Notes under the pieces: generated by a model
Told to the model about the DNA's origin: nothing
Databases searched by the model: none
What the model saw: only the letters and a program-made list of their open reading frames with translations
Source: Planctomycetota bacterium
Lineage (GTDB): Bacteria; Planctomycetota; B15-G4
Assembly: GCA_029245865.1 (NCBI GenBank)
Contig: JAQWOM010000009.1
Location: 274,398 to 338,397 of the forward strand
Reading direction: 5' to 3'
Length of the DNA: 64,000 bases
Translations under genes and position numbers: made by a program
In this document: piece after piece, positions 1-8,604 of the stretch
Position numbering within the stretch: the stretch's first letter is position 1
Layout of the letters: every line of letters begins with the position of its first letter

Positions 1-867
1 GCTGCGCGTGCTTTCACGGGTTGGCGCACAAACAAAGAGACGGGCGTGGCGCGCTTCGCCAAGCGGCGCCACGACCCCAGCACAAAGACTGTCCTTGGCA
101 GGACCGGCAATCTGGGAGCGAGCGATGTGCTGGACATCTTGCTTGAACAGCCAGCAACCGCCCCTTTCCTTGTGCGTAAATTTCTGAATTTCTACGCAAC
201 GCCGGAACCCGATGAGGCATGGGTTGCTGAGTTGTCAACGAGCTTCCGCGACAGTGGTTACGCCATCCGTCCCTTGTTGCGCAAGATCTTCCTGTCACCT
301 GCCTTCTATGCTCGCAACACGCGAGCGGCACTCTTCAAGAGCCCCGTTGACTTCCTCGTCTCGACCCTTCGCAGATTGGAGATCCCCCCGCCACCCGGAC
401 GGTTCATGGCCTCTGCATGCGACCTCTTGGGACAAAAATTGCTCGAGCCTCCCAACGTCAAAGGATGGGAAGGCGGCGAAGCCTGGATCAGTTCATCCAC
501 CATCATGTTGCGCGCCAACGTCGCCTGGATGCTGATGGGCGGCATCGACAAGCAGTGGCTCCGATCAGATGAGGGGCGCGCCTTGCGCAAATTCATACCC
601 CAGGACGCGCGTGAACTACGCCACTGGATTGCAGCACCAGATCCGGTGCTGCTCACTGAAGGGGCGCCCGACCCAGAAACAGCGATCGATGCTGTCTGCA
701 ACCGCCTGCTGCCCGTAGCGCCCTCGTCCACGACGAGGAATCGGCTCTGTGAATACATTGCGCCCTTCGGCCCGGATGCATATCGGATCACAGAGCCACA
801 AACAGCCCGCCTCGTACTTGACGCTGTGCACATGACCCTCAGCCTTCCCGAATACCAACTCACCTGA
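1..867 (+). CDS. DUF1800 family protein, 3' part (5' end outside window)
   Basis: The reading frame is open from base 1, and its first residues read ARAFTGWR, a hallmark of DUF1800 proteins. The gene therefore starts upstream of the window, and the GTG at 46 is internal. The visible C-terminal region includes a stretch resembling the conserved PFLVRKF helix (near 160-190) and a KGWEGGEAWI segment (near 460-490), both typical of the family. DUF1800 proteins are usually encoded immediately before DUF1501 genes in Planctomycetota and relatives. Their biochemical role is not established. The stop lies 13 bp before the ATG of the DUF1501 gene, so the two are probably co-transcribed. Family assignment is confident; function is unknown. 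Confidence 0.88.
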   Translation, partial: AARAFTGWRTNKETGVARFAKRRHDPSTKTVLGRTGNLGASDVLDILLEQPATAPFLVRKFLNFYATPEPDEAWVAELSTSFRDSGYAIRPLLRKIFLSPAFYARNTRAALFKSPVDFLVSTLRRLEIPPPPGRFMASACDLLGQKLLEPPNVKGWEGGEAWISSSTIMLRANVAWMLMGGIDKQWLRSDEGRALRKFIPQDARELRHWIAAPDPVLLTEGAPDPETAIDAVCNRLLPVAPSSTTRNRLCEYIAPFGPDAYRITEPQTARLVLDAVHMTLSLPEYQLT

Positions 868-880
868 TAGAGGTGTGTCA

Positions 881-2128
881 ATGACACACGAACACGACTC
901 ACATCGAATCGATACGACGCGTCGCACATTCCTCCGTGGAGCAAGCGCTCTCGTCGCAACCGGATGGCTCGCGCAACAGTCATTCGCAGCGCTGAATCAA
1001 CAGGCACCCCAAGGCTTGACCGGACATCGCGAGCGCCCGCTCGTCCTGGTCATGCTTGAGTTGACAGGAGGCAATGATGGCCTCAACGCAATGCCGCCAC
1101 AAAACAACGACATCTACCGTCGCGAACGTGGCGATCTGGCCATCACCGATGGTTTCCAACTCACAGAAACTGCAGGCCTCCATCCCGAACTCAAAGGCCT
1201 ACACCGTCTCTACGGAGACGGCAAGCTTGCCATCATCGAAGGGGTGGGCTATCCGGACCCGCAGCGCTCTCACTTTGTCTCACGTGATATCTGGCACACT
1301 GCTGACCAAGGTGGCCGCACACGTGACACAGGCTGGCTAGGGCGACTCGCAGATGCCCACTTCGTCGAGTCAGGCAACCCAAACAGCGTCCTGAGCCTGG
1401 GCACCCGCGTCCCCTACTCATGCAAAGCAGATCACTGCCGCGCAGTCGCTGTAAGTCGTCCCGCCGCTTTCCGCGTGCTGGGCAATGACAAGCTCGTCGA
1501 GACACTCGACACGGCTATCGCCGCCGAAGCGGCCTCTGATCGTGCACGTGAGTTCCTCCGTCGATCCTATATGGATGCCCGACGCTCGTCAGAGGCCGTG
1601 CGCAACGCAGCCCAGAACCACAAACCCCAAGCCGATTATCCAAAAAGCGAACTTGCTGACGATTTACGCCTGATTGCGGGACTCATCTCTGGAGGCCTCG
1701 ACACGCGTGTCTTCACCGTCAACATGAGCGGCTTCGACACACACAGCAAGCAAGCGGCACGTCAAGCCAAGCTTCTGAATGAGTTAGATGGCGCCTTGAG
1801 TGCGTTCCTCGCAGACATCGAAAAACAGAACTCTGAAAATGATGTCGTGGTGTTGGTTCATAGCGAGTTTGGTCGTCGCGTCACTCCAAACGGAAGTGGC
1901 GGAACCGACCATGGAACTGCGGGGCCTGTCTTTGTCGCGGGGCACGCGGTTCATGGCGGTCTCTACGGCGCGCAGCCTGACCTTGGCAACCTTGATGAGC
2001 GCGGCGACATCCGCTTCACAACAGACTTTCGAAGTGTGTATGCCACCATCCTGGAAAAAGGGTACGGCGTTGCGTCAGAACCTCTTCTCGGAGGCCCTTG
2101 GAACTCACTAGGGTTTCTCGACACTTGA
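881..2128 (+). CDS. Tat-exported DUF1501 family protein
   Basis: This 415-residue protein has a twin-arginine signal near residues 12-35 (RRTFLRG followed by a hydrophobic stretch ending in QQSFA), so it should be exported folded. The body shows DUF1501 features: LVMLELTGGNDGLN near the N-terminus, a YPDPQRSHF segment and a late EFGRRVTPNGSGGTDHG segment. DUF1501 is distantly related to the alkaline phosphatase/sulfatase superfamily, but no activity is established. I chose ATG 881 over the in-frame GTG at 875 because an AGAGG ribosome-binding site at 869-873 sits 7 bp before it. It follows the DUF1800 gene at once, the usual arrangement. A second DUF1501 gene lies at 45507-47003. Confidence 0.9.
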   Translation: MTHEHDSHRIDTTRRTFLRGASALVATGWLAQQSFAALNQQAPQGLTGHRERPLVLVMLELTGGNDGLNAMPPQNNDIYRRERGDLAITDGFQLTETAGLHPELKGLHRLYGDGKLAIIEGVGYPDPQRSHFVSRDIWHTADQGGRTRDTGWLGRLADAHFVESGNPNSVLSLGTRVPYSCKADHCRAVAVSRPAAFRVLGNDKLVETLDTAIAAEAASDRAREFLRRSYMDARRSSEAVRNAAQNHKPQADYPKSELADDLRLIAGLISGGLDTRVFTVNMSGFDTHSKQAARQAKLLNELDGALSAFLADIEKQNSENDVVVLVHSEFGRRVTPNGSGGTDHGTAGPVFVAGHAVHGGLYGAQPDLGNLDERGDIRFTTDFRSVYATILEKGYGVASEPLLGGPWNSLGFLDT

Positions 2129-2210
2129 AAGCCTCCCCCAAACATCCGAATCCATTTTCGGATTAACTGGGGAAACAACCGGCAGCGTCACTTCGCAAAC
2201 TGCATGACGC

Positions 2211-3800
2211 CTACCGCACCGAGAGGTCCACGATCAACGACGTGTACATCTCAAGGTTCTGCTGCAATTGTTCGCGCGTGATGAACTCGTGTTCGGAATG
2301 GCCAGTGTAGAGTTCACCCGGCATCGCCGGCCCGAAGTTCACACCGAACGGCACCATGCTGGCATGAGTTCCACCGCCAATGGAAAGAGGCTCTGCATCG
2401 GTGATTCCCGTGTAATGCCGAAAAGTGCTGAGCAGCACCGGGACATGAGGAGCATCGTGAACTCGATGTGGATCGCTCACTGACATTTCAAGCTTGAGGC
2501 CTGGCATGCCATGCGATTCCGACCAGCTCCTGACTGCGTCACGGAGACTGGCTTCAACCTCCTGGGTGCTGCGCCCCTCTGGCCTTCGCACGTTGATTCC
2601 TGCGACGAGATCCCCCGATTCTTCGCGCAAAGTCCCAAGAGACAAGGTCAACGGGCCCATGAACTCATCGCTGTAAGCCAACTCACCGAACAGTTCGCCG
2701 TAAAAACCGGTCCCGATGCGTTCATTGATAAAGCGCACCATGAGTGCCTGTGTGTTGTCAGGCCAATCCCAGGAGCCCAGCACACGCGCAAGGTGCGTAA
2801 TGCCATTGCGGCCTTTTTCAGGCAAAGACGAATGCGCTGAGGTTCCATGAGCACGGACAATCAGTTGCTCACCGTCCTGCTCAAAAGAAAACTTCACTTC
2901 GGAGTCCGCGGCAGCAGCACTGGCAAGTGCAGTTCTGACCTGCTCTGTCGCATGGTCGATGCGCGCGACGGCATCTTCTGGAACCTGACTTAGAAAAAAC
3001 CCGCCCGTGAAGTGCGAGAGCCTTGGCTCAGGCGTCGCGCTGGCCGCAGGGGAATGCTCGGCCTGCAAAGGCATCCCCACCATCACGCTACACCAGCCTT
3101 TCTCCGCGATGACAACGGGATAGTCCGCATCAAAAGCAACGTTGAGCGGAGGCGGCGGATTGTTCTCCAGGAATTGTTGAAACGGCGCCCAATCGGACTC
3201 TTCTGTGAGCGAGATGATCAACTCGACGGTTCTCGCCAGAGGCCATCCGGTTGCACGCAACTCGCGCATCGCAATCAGTGCGCAAGCGAGCGGACCTTTA
3301 TCATCTTCTGTCCCCCGCCCGATGAGGCGCCCAGGTTCGCTGACCGTGTCGAGGGAAAATGGGTTCTTCGCCCATTTCTCGGGGTCGGCAGGCTGAACAT
3401 CACCATGTGCGATCACGCCAAGTCGGTCGGGGCCGCCCTCCAGGCTCACCACCAGGACGCTGCCATGGTCCGCGAAGTGCAATTGCGACCGTTCCGAGAA
3501 ATTTTTGATCCAGCGAGCCATCTCCCGAAAGGCTGGCAACTCCGCGTTCACTGCCCCCTCCCGGTGGTACGTCTCGAAGGCAACAAGCTCCCCGAGCAAC
3601 GCTTCAACATCCTCTGAGCAATTCGCCCGAGTTCGAGCAGCGAGCATGAGCGCGCGTTCAGATGGAACACTTCGCTCACTCGGCACTGCAGTTGGGACAT
3701 GAGCGCCGGCAGAGTCTTGCTGGCTTACAGTTGGTCGCGCCAGACCAAAGAGAGCGATCGCCGTGGACACGGCAACTCTCCAAACAAGGCGGGATCTCAC
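2211..3800 (-). CDS. Exported M20 family metallodipeptidase (PepV/Sapep-like)
   Basis: A 529-residue M20 peptidase with an N-terminal signal peptide (hydrophobic core about residues 8-22, ending TVSQQ). The two-metal site is visible: AHGDVQ at about 131-136 (His and Asp), GRGTEDDKG at about 161-169 (bridging Asp and nearby acids), TEESD at about 199-203 (catalytic and metal Glu), and GGGTHASM near the C-terminus (last His). The EDDKG pattern and length favour the Xaa-His/PepV-type dipeptidase branch. Its probable role is periplasmic or surface hydrolysis of short peptides. The GTG start overlaps the glycosyltransferase stop by 4 bp (GTGA), so the two genes are probably translationally coupled. 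Confidence 0.85.
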   Translation of the reverse strand: MRSRLVWRVAVSTAIALFGLARPTVSQQDSAGAHVPTAVPSERSVPSERALMLAARTRANCSEDVEALLGELVAFETYHREGAVNAELPAFREMARWIKNFSERSQLHFADHGSVLVVSLEGGPDRLGVIAHGDVQPADPEKWAKNPFSLDTVSEPGRLIGRGTEDDKGPLACALIAMRELRATGWPLARTVELIISLTEESDWAPFQQFLENNPPPPLNVAFDADYPVVIAEKGWCSVMVGMPLQAEHSPAASATPEPRLSHFTGGFFLSQVPEDAVARIDHATEQVRTALASAAAADSEVKFSFEQDGEQLIVRAHGTSAHSSLPEKGRNGITHLARVLGSWDWPDNTQALMVRFINERIGTGFYGELFGELAYSDEFMGPLTLSLGTLREESGDLVAGINVRRPEGRSTQEVEASLRDAVRSWSESHGMPGLKLEMSVSDPHRVHDAPHVPVLLSTFRHYTGITDAEPLSIGGGTHASMVPFGVNFGPAMPGELYTGHSEHEFITREQLQQNLEMYTSLIVDLSVR

Positions 3801-4528
3801 TTTCGATCGGCCTTGGGGACTCGGCCAAGCTTCCGGCGAATGGCGATCAATTCCACGAAAGATTGAAGGACGTCACGTGCGACACGAACCCGTGTGTCTT
3901 CTACGTGGTGCCAGATCACAGGTGTCTGCACGATCGTAAGCCCATCTCGCACGGCACGTGCAAGAACCTCGACATCAAAACACCAACGAGCCGTGTCTAG
4001 CTCTCCAAAGATCTTTCGGGCTGCATCACCGCGGAAAATTTTGAAGCCGCACGTGTAATCGTCAATAGAGAGCCCTGTCACGAGATTTGCAAGCCAGGTA
4101 AATCCCAACCCAAGCTGAACGCGGATCCAGGGTTGCTCAAGTTCTATGGTGGCCTCTCGGCTCTTCCGGTTACCCACAACGATGTCGACGTCAGAAGACA
4201 TCTTCGACATGAAGACCTGCAGCGTGTTGACGGGAGTCGAAAGATCCGCGTCAGAGAAGAACACCAACTCTCCCGTGGTAAGAGCCACGCCTGTCCGAAT
4301 GGCAGCCCCCTTGCCCTGATTCTCGACATGATGGGCACCGCGAATCCGTCCGTCATCAGCGGCCAACTGGTCGATGAGCCTGCCGGTTCCGTCAGCGCTC
4401 CCGTCATTGACCAGCACCAGTTCCCACTCGCCCGGGGCAAGCCCCTCGAGCATCTCGCCAACTTCTTGAACGCTGGCAGCCAGGCAGCCCTCTTCCTGGT
4501 AGACCGGGATGACGCCGCTGATCTTCAC
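3797..4528 (-). CDS. Family 2 glycosyltransferase, dolichyl-phosphate glucosyltransferase-like
   Basis: A GT-A fold glycosyltransferase of 243 residues. The N-terminus IPVYQEE, LVNDGSADGT and the DxD-type FSDADLSTP define the nucleotide-sugar and metal site. NQGKGAAIRTG and DYTCGFKIFRGDAARKIF are typical of the ALG5/polyprenyl-phosphate glycosyltransferase branch. It probably transfers a sugar to a polyprenyl phosphate on the inner face of the membrane; the acceptor is not determinable. The start is GTG at 4528, without a strong ribosome-binding site. The gene is cotranscribed with the M20 peptidase through a 4 bp overlap. The link between a lipid-sugar enzyme and the neighbouring TMTC-like GT-C proteins (which use lipid-linked sugars) is suggestive only. 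Confidence 0.85.
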   Translation of the reverse strand: MKISGVIPVYQEEGCLAASVQEVGEMLEGLAPGEWELVLVNDGSADGTGRLIDQLAADDGRIRGAHHVENQGKGAAIRTGVALTTGELVFFSDADLSTPVNTLQVFMSKMSSDVDIVVGNRKSREATIELEQPWIRVQLGLGFTWLANLVTGLSIDDYTCGFKIFRGDAARKIFGELDTARWCFDVEVLARAVRDGLTIVQTPVIWHHVEDTRVRVARDVLQSFVELIAIRRKLGRVPKADRK

Positions 4529-4824
4529 GGATTCATGGAGAGGGAAGTCGAAAAGTGCAAGGCCAATCGACCAATCAACTGGCCGCCGAGGAAGGCAGAC
4601 ATCTTACCCTAGAGATGCTGCATGCGTGGCAGGCGGTACGAGGAGAAGGACCTCTGGAGAGCACTCATGGAGACACGACACATGGACTGCCGCAAAGCTG
4701 AGGTTGAAGGGCGTCAGCATCCGGCGAAGATGCGGCCAAACTCCATGACGCACTCCAACTGGACGGCGAAGAGACACTTTGAGCCCAGAACCCAAAAACA
4801 TGACATCGCCTCGGCCAAGACGAC

Positions 4825-6513
4825 ATGACTGAGCGGGAAGCCTCTCCCGACACGGCTTCAGCGGCAACCTCGCCTTGGTTACTGGCAACCTTGTGCCTGG
4901 CGCTCGCCCTGGCCGCAGCCCTGCCTTATGGAGAGGTCGGCTCTTTCGAGTTCATCACTTTTGATGACCCGGGCTATGTACTCAACAACCGCATCGTGAA
5001 CGGCGGATTCCACGTCACGGCGATCCGAGAGGCCTTCACCGAATCGGCCATGGCGAACTGGCACCCGCTGACATGGATCTCGCACATGCTGGATTACGAG
5101 ATCTTCGGACGGGATCCAGGCGGGCATCACGCAATGAACGTCGTTCTTCATGCTTTGAACGCCGTGTTGTTGCTCCTCGCATTAAAAGCGCTCACGGGCA
5201 GCCTTTGGCGCTCTCTTCTTGTTGCCGCTTTCTTCGCACTTCACCCCCTGAGAGTGGAGTCCGTTGCCTGGGTCTCAGAACGCAAAGATGTGCTTTCGGG
5301 CACGTTCTGGATGCTGACCCTCCTGGCCTATGCGGCCCATGCGCGACGGCCAACGCGAACGGCGTACTGCACGCTGTTGATCACATTCACACTCGGGCTC
5401 CTGGCCAAGCCCATGCTGGTCACGTTGCCGTGCGTGCTGCTGCTGCTTGATTACTGGCCACTGCGCCGAACAACGAGTTTGACAGGCTTAAATTCTTTTC
5501 CACGCACACCCCTTCGCACCCGGTTGTACGAAAAGTCGTGGATGTTTCTTCTCGGTGGCCTTGTGGCAGTGGCAACTCTTGTTGCGCAGCAAAGTGGCGA
5601 GGCCATCAAGACCACTCAAGTCACTGAGTGGGGCGCGCGATTCCTCAATGCTTTTAGTGCAGCCACCGGCTACATCGCCAACAGTCTCTGGCCTGCAGAC
5701 CTGGCCTTTTTCTACCCACACCCAGCCCAGATAGGCCAGCCCTACGAGAGCCAGGGATTCATCTCGCTCGGAGTCCTGCTCATTATCACGTACTTGGCTA
5801 GCCGATTGCGCTCTGGCCACCCCTGGCTACTTGTGGGCTGGCTCTGGTTCCTGGGCACTTTGGTACCGGTGATCGGCATCCTCCAGGTCGGCGAGCAATC
5901 CATGGCTGATCGCTACACGTATTTGCCCTCGATCGGACTCGGAATCATGTTCGCCTGGGAGCTTGGCGATCTAGTCAAGCGCCAAGTCGCCCCGAAGGCA
6001 CTCATGGTCGGAGCGTGTGCCGTTGCACTTGTCGCACTGGGCTTGGCGACGTGCAAGCAAGTTGCCACATGGAAGAACAGCGAAACGCTCTACCTCCATG
6101 CCTTGGAAGTCACTGACAACAACTACAACGCACACTCCCTGCTCGGTTCGCTGTACCTAGATCAAGACAAGCTTGATCTGGCCGAGGAGCATCTCCTGGC
6201 TGCACTCAACATCGAAAACCGCCTTGATCGTGCTCACTACAACCTCGGAAACGTGGAGGCAAAGCGCGGGAATACAGATCGCGCTGAGGATCGATTTCGG
6301 ACGGCTCTCTTACTTCGGCCTGCCAATTCAGAAGCGCACAACAACCTGGGCATCTTGCTGGCGAACGCAGGGCAATTCGCCGAGGCGCTTGAGCACTTAC
6401 AGCGCGCGGTTGAGCTTGACGCCTCCAACGAGTCTGCTCAAAGAAATCTGAGCAGCGTGCGATCCATGCGCGATCGGCGTCGCCGAGCAAAATCGGGCGC
6501 CCGTGAGCGCTAG
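4825..6513 (+). CDS. TMTC-like multi-pass membrane protein with C-terminal TPRs (GT-C candidate)
   Basis: A 562-residue protein. TM1 (about residues 18-36) is followed by TFDDPGYV with an acidic pair D47/D48, then WHPLTWISHMLD and GHHAMNVVLHALNA, then LHPLRVESVAWVSERKD. About nine further hydrophobic segments follow, and TPR units occupy roughly residues 425-540. This signature matches DUF1736/TMTC proteins, whose eukaryotic members are GT-C fold protein O-mannosyltransferases. The acidic pair in the first loop fits a GT-C catalytic site. In bacteria such proteins are usually annotated only as TPR proteins. A paralogue lies tail-to-tail at 6781-8604. The ATG start has no strong ribosome-binding site. 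The enzymatic role is an inference. Confidence 0.8.
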   Translation: MTEREASPDTASAATSPWLLATLCLALALAAALPYGEVGSFEFITFDDPGYVLNNRIVNGGFHVTAIREAFTESAMANWHPLTWISHMLDYEIFGRDPGGHHAMNVVLHALNAVLLLLALKALTGSLWRSLLVAAFFALHPLRVESVAWVSERKDVLSGTFWMLTLLAYAAHARRPTRTAYCTLLITFTLGLLAKPMLVTLPCVLLLLDYWPLRRTTSLTGLNSFPRTPLRTRLYEKSWMFLLGGLVAVATLVAQQSGEAIKTTQVTEWGARFLNAFSAATGYIANSLWPADLAFFYPHPAQIGQPYESQGFISLGVLLIITYLASRLRSGHPWLLVGWLWFLGTLVPVIGILQVGEQSMADRYTYLPSIGLGIMFAWELGDLVKRQVAPKALMVGACAVALVALGLATCKQVATWKNSETLYLHALEVTDNNYNAHSLLGSLYLDQDKLDLAEEHLLAALNIENRLDRAHYNLGNVEAKRGNTDRAEDRFRTALLLRPANSEAHNNLGILLANAGQFAEALEHLQRAVELDASNESAQRNLSSVRSMRDRRRRAKSGARER

Positions 6514-6780
6514 AAAAAGTACCCACGGCTTGCCAGAGAAGGCCGTGCGGGGCCACCTCAAACGCGTCCGAAAAATCTCACCGGTGAAATACGCTTCTCA
6601 CCGGTGAAAATTTACTTCGAGCGCTCGTGGAGACTTATCCACTTTGGGTGTCATGGATGAGTTGCGGGGCCCTCGATTCGCAAGAACCATCAACAACTAG
6701 GATCTAGGGTCGTATTCCCGGTAGTCCACATGAGAAGCCCCCGGACTCGGACGGCTTTATTCCTCATGTTATCCACAGCC
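6514..6780. promoter_or_regulatory. Convergent intergenic region with iterated palindrome and DnaA-box-like sites
   Basis: This 267 bp stretch separates the 3' ends of two paralogous genes. It contains TCACCGGTGA, a perfect 10 bp palindrome, at 6578-6587 and again at 6598-6607 (centres 20 bp apart, about two helical turns). A second perfect palindrome, CGAGCGCTCG, lies at 6618-6627. TTATCCACT is at 6635-6643, and TTATCCACA, an exact match to the bacterial DnaA-box consensus TTATNCACA, is at 6769-6777. A weak hairpin (CACGGC 6524-6529 with GCCGTG 6542-6547) follows the upstream stop. No gene start lies here, so ordinary operator function is not obvious. Confidence 0.45.
6578..6607. repeat. Two copies of palindrome TCACCGGTGA, 20 bp apart
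   Basis: The copies extend beyond the 10 bp core: the shared string is TTCTCACCGGTGAAA in the second copy and ATCTCACCGGTGAAA in the first. Self-complementary sites at a 20 bp period are the usual geometry for two dimers of a helix-turn-helix protein on one DNA face. No binding protein is encoded in the window. Confidence 0.6.
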
Positions 6781-8604
6781 TCAGCCGCCTCGGCGACGGC
6801 GGCGTGCCTCGCGGAGCATCTCGCGACTCGGAGCATGGTCTGGACGACGCTCAACGACGATTTTGAGCAATGCGACGCCCTCGTTCAGGTCCCCGTGTTC
6901 CACCTCAAGCCACCCCAACAACGCCAGGCATTCCAACGAAGAGGGTCGCAGCTCCGAAGCCTGCCTCATCACAGCCAAGCTCCGTGCGAATTGCCCTTCC
7001 TCGGACAGCAGCCTGGCCATCTCAAACCGAGCATCAAAAGACTCGTCATCGATACGGCTCGCGAGTTCGAGTAGATGCTTTGCTTCGTTCCACTTCGCAG
7101 ACTCAAAAGTCTCCGTCGAACGATCGCCCTCAAAGCTTGAGACCAGCACGTCCGCAAGAGTGATATGAGTCGCCACAAAGGTTGGGTTGATGCGCAAAGC
7201 TTCGCGCAAGTTGCTCTCTGCAGCTTGAAGATCACCTCGCTTGGCCAGAACCGCACCGAAGCTCTGGTGTGCAAAGTAATTGTCTTCTGTCACGGAAACG
7301 GCCTGTTCAAAGAGTCGGTAGCTGTTCCGCCATGTCTGCACTTGGTCAATCGTCACCAAAGAAAAGCCTGCGCTAGCTGCCAGGACAAGACATGGCCCAA
7401 CGACCCGATTGATTCGGAAACGATCGAGCAAATCAGCGAGCCCCCACACGACGGCGATCAGCAACCCGATTTGCGGCAAATAGCTAAATCGATCAGCAAA
7501 GAGTTGGCTGCCGACTTGCATGAAGCCAATGACAGGGACGAGCATGCCAAGAAACCAGAACCAACCCGTCGCCAAGTACAGCTTTCGGCGAAAAGCAAAG
7601 GCGCCCACGAGAACTGCCGTCGTCACGAGGGCAAGGATTCCGTAAAGCAAGAAGCCGCGTTGAATCCAGTCGTCAAGATTTCCGTCAGCGAAGCCAAGCG
7701 GTAACGGATAAAAACACGCGAGATCGGTTGGCCAAAATGTCTTACCCAGGTATTCGGTGTACCCGATCGCCGGGGTGGCCAACTTATTCGCCAGAGGCAT
7801 CGCCGCAGAACTCGCACCGCGGTCTCCGGCCGCCCACAACGTCATGAAAGCGGAGCCCAGCGACAGCCCCAGCAACGGGAGCTTCTCAAGCAGCACCGCT
7901 CCGACTGAACGCCGAGGGCAAGCTGGCATGCCCGTTTGATCTTCAGGATTTGGGCGAAACCACCTTCCCTCAACTCGACGCAGTGGCCACACGTCAAGCA
8001 ACAGCAACAAAGCTGGCAATGTAATCACGGTTGACTTGCACAGAAGTGCCGTCAGGAACGACAGCATCACCCAGCCGTAGCGCGCCCCACTCGGACTCCT
8101 GGCGTAGCGCAACCAGGCCAACAACGTCCACAGGAAGAAACTGCCTGCAAGCAGGTCTTTGCGTTCCGTCACCCAGGCAACAGACTCAACCCGCATGGGA
8201 TGAACTGCAAACAAGAGTGCAACAGCTGCAGAACGCCACAAAGATCCTGTAAACGCACGTAACACCCAGAGCAAGAGAACGACGTTCAATGCCTGGAGAA
8301 ATGCATTTGTCAGGTGGTGACCGCCCGCGTCATCGCCATACAATTCGACATCGACCATGTGCGAGATCCACGACAACGGATGCCAGTTATGCATCCGTGC
8401 ACGTGTAAATGCCCAGCCGACGTTGTCCCAGGTCAAGCCTCCTTGCACATAGGGGTTCTGCTGGACGTAGTACGGGTCATCAAGGCTCACAAAGCCGAAA
8501 TCTCGTACTGGCGCGTAGAGAAACGCAACCACCCCCACGAGCACCAGGCTGACGAGAATGCCCATCCGCACAGAACTCTGTTGAGTGGGCTCGTCGCGAA
8601 TCAC
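6781..8604 (-). CDS. TMTC-like multi-pass membrane protein with C-terminal TPRs, paralogue
   Basis: A 607-residue paralogue of the protein at 4825-6513. TM1 is at about residues 14-30, then SLDDPYYV (D42/D43), WHPLSWISHMVD, GHHLTNAFLQALN, VHPMRVESVAWVTERKD and repeated membrane helices to about residue 400. TPR-like helices follow (FAHQSFGAVLAKRGDLQAAE and later units). It is longer than the paralogue at the C-terminus. The GTG start at 8604 is supported by AGGAG 8 bp upstream. The same GT-C/TMTC inference applies. The two genes converge, as expected from an inverted duplication or from independent retention; which of these applies cannot be decided here. Confidence 0.8.
   Translation of the reverse strand: MIRDEPTQQSSVRMGILVSLVLVGVVAFLYAPVRDFGFVSLDDPYYVQQNPYVQGGLTWDNVGWAFTRARMHNWHPLSWISHMVDVELYGDDAGGHHLTNAFLQALNVVLLLWVLRAFTGSLWRSAAVALLFAVHPMRVESVAWVTERKDLLAGSFFLWTLLAWLRYARSPSGARYGWVMLSFLTALLCKSTVITLPALLLLLDVWPLRRVEGRWFRPNPEDQTGMPACPRRSVGAVLLEKLPLLGLSLGSAFMTLWAAGDRGASSAAMPLANKLATPAIGYTEYLGKTFWPTDLACFYPLPLGFADGNLDDWIQRGFLLYGILALVTTAVLVGAFAFRRKLYLATGWFWFLGMLVPVIGFMQVGSQLFADRFSYLPQIGLLIAVVWGLADLLDRFRINRVVGPCLVLAASAGFSLVTIDQVQTWRNSYRLFEQAVSVTEDNYFAHQSFGAVLAKRGDLQAAESNLREALRINPTFVATHITLADVLVSSFEGDRSTETFESAKWNEAKHLLELASRIDDESFDARFEMARLLSEEGQFARSLAVMRQASELRPSSLECLALLGWLEVEHGDLNEGVALLKIVVERRPDHAPSREMLREARRRRRGG

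Noticed and set aside
6524-6547. Hairpin as a Rho-independent terminator
   Set aside because: The stem is only 6 bp with a 12-base loop and is not followed by a T-run.
6730-7074. Plus-strand frame with a signal-peptide-like start and an Ala-rich stretch
   Set aside because: It lies almost wholly antisense to the strongly coding TMTC-like gene and its later sequence has no protein character.
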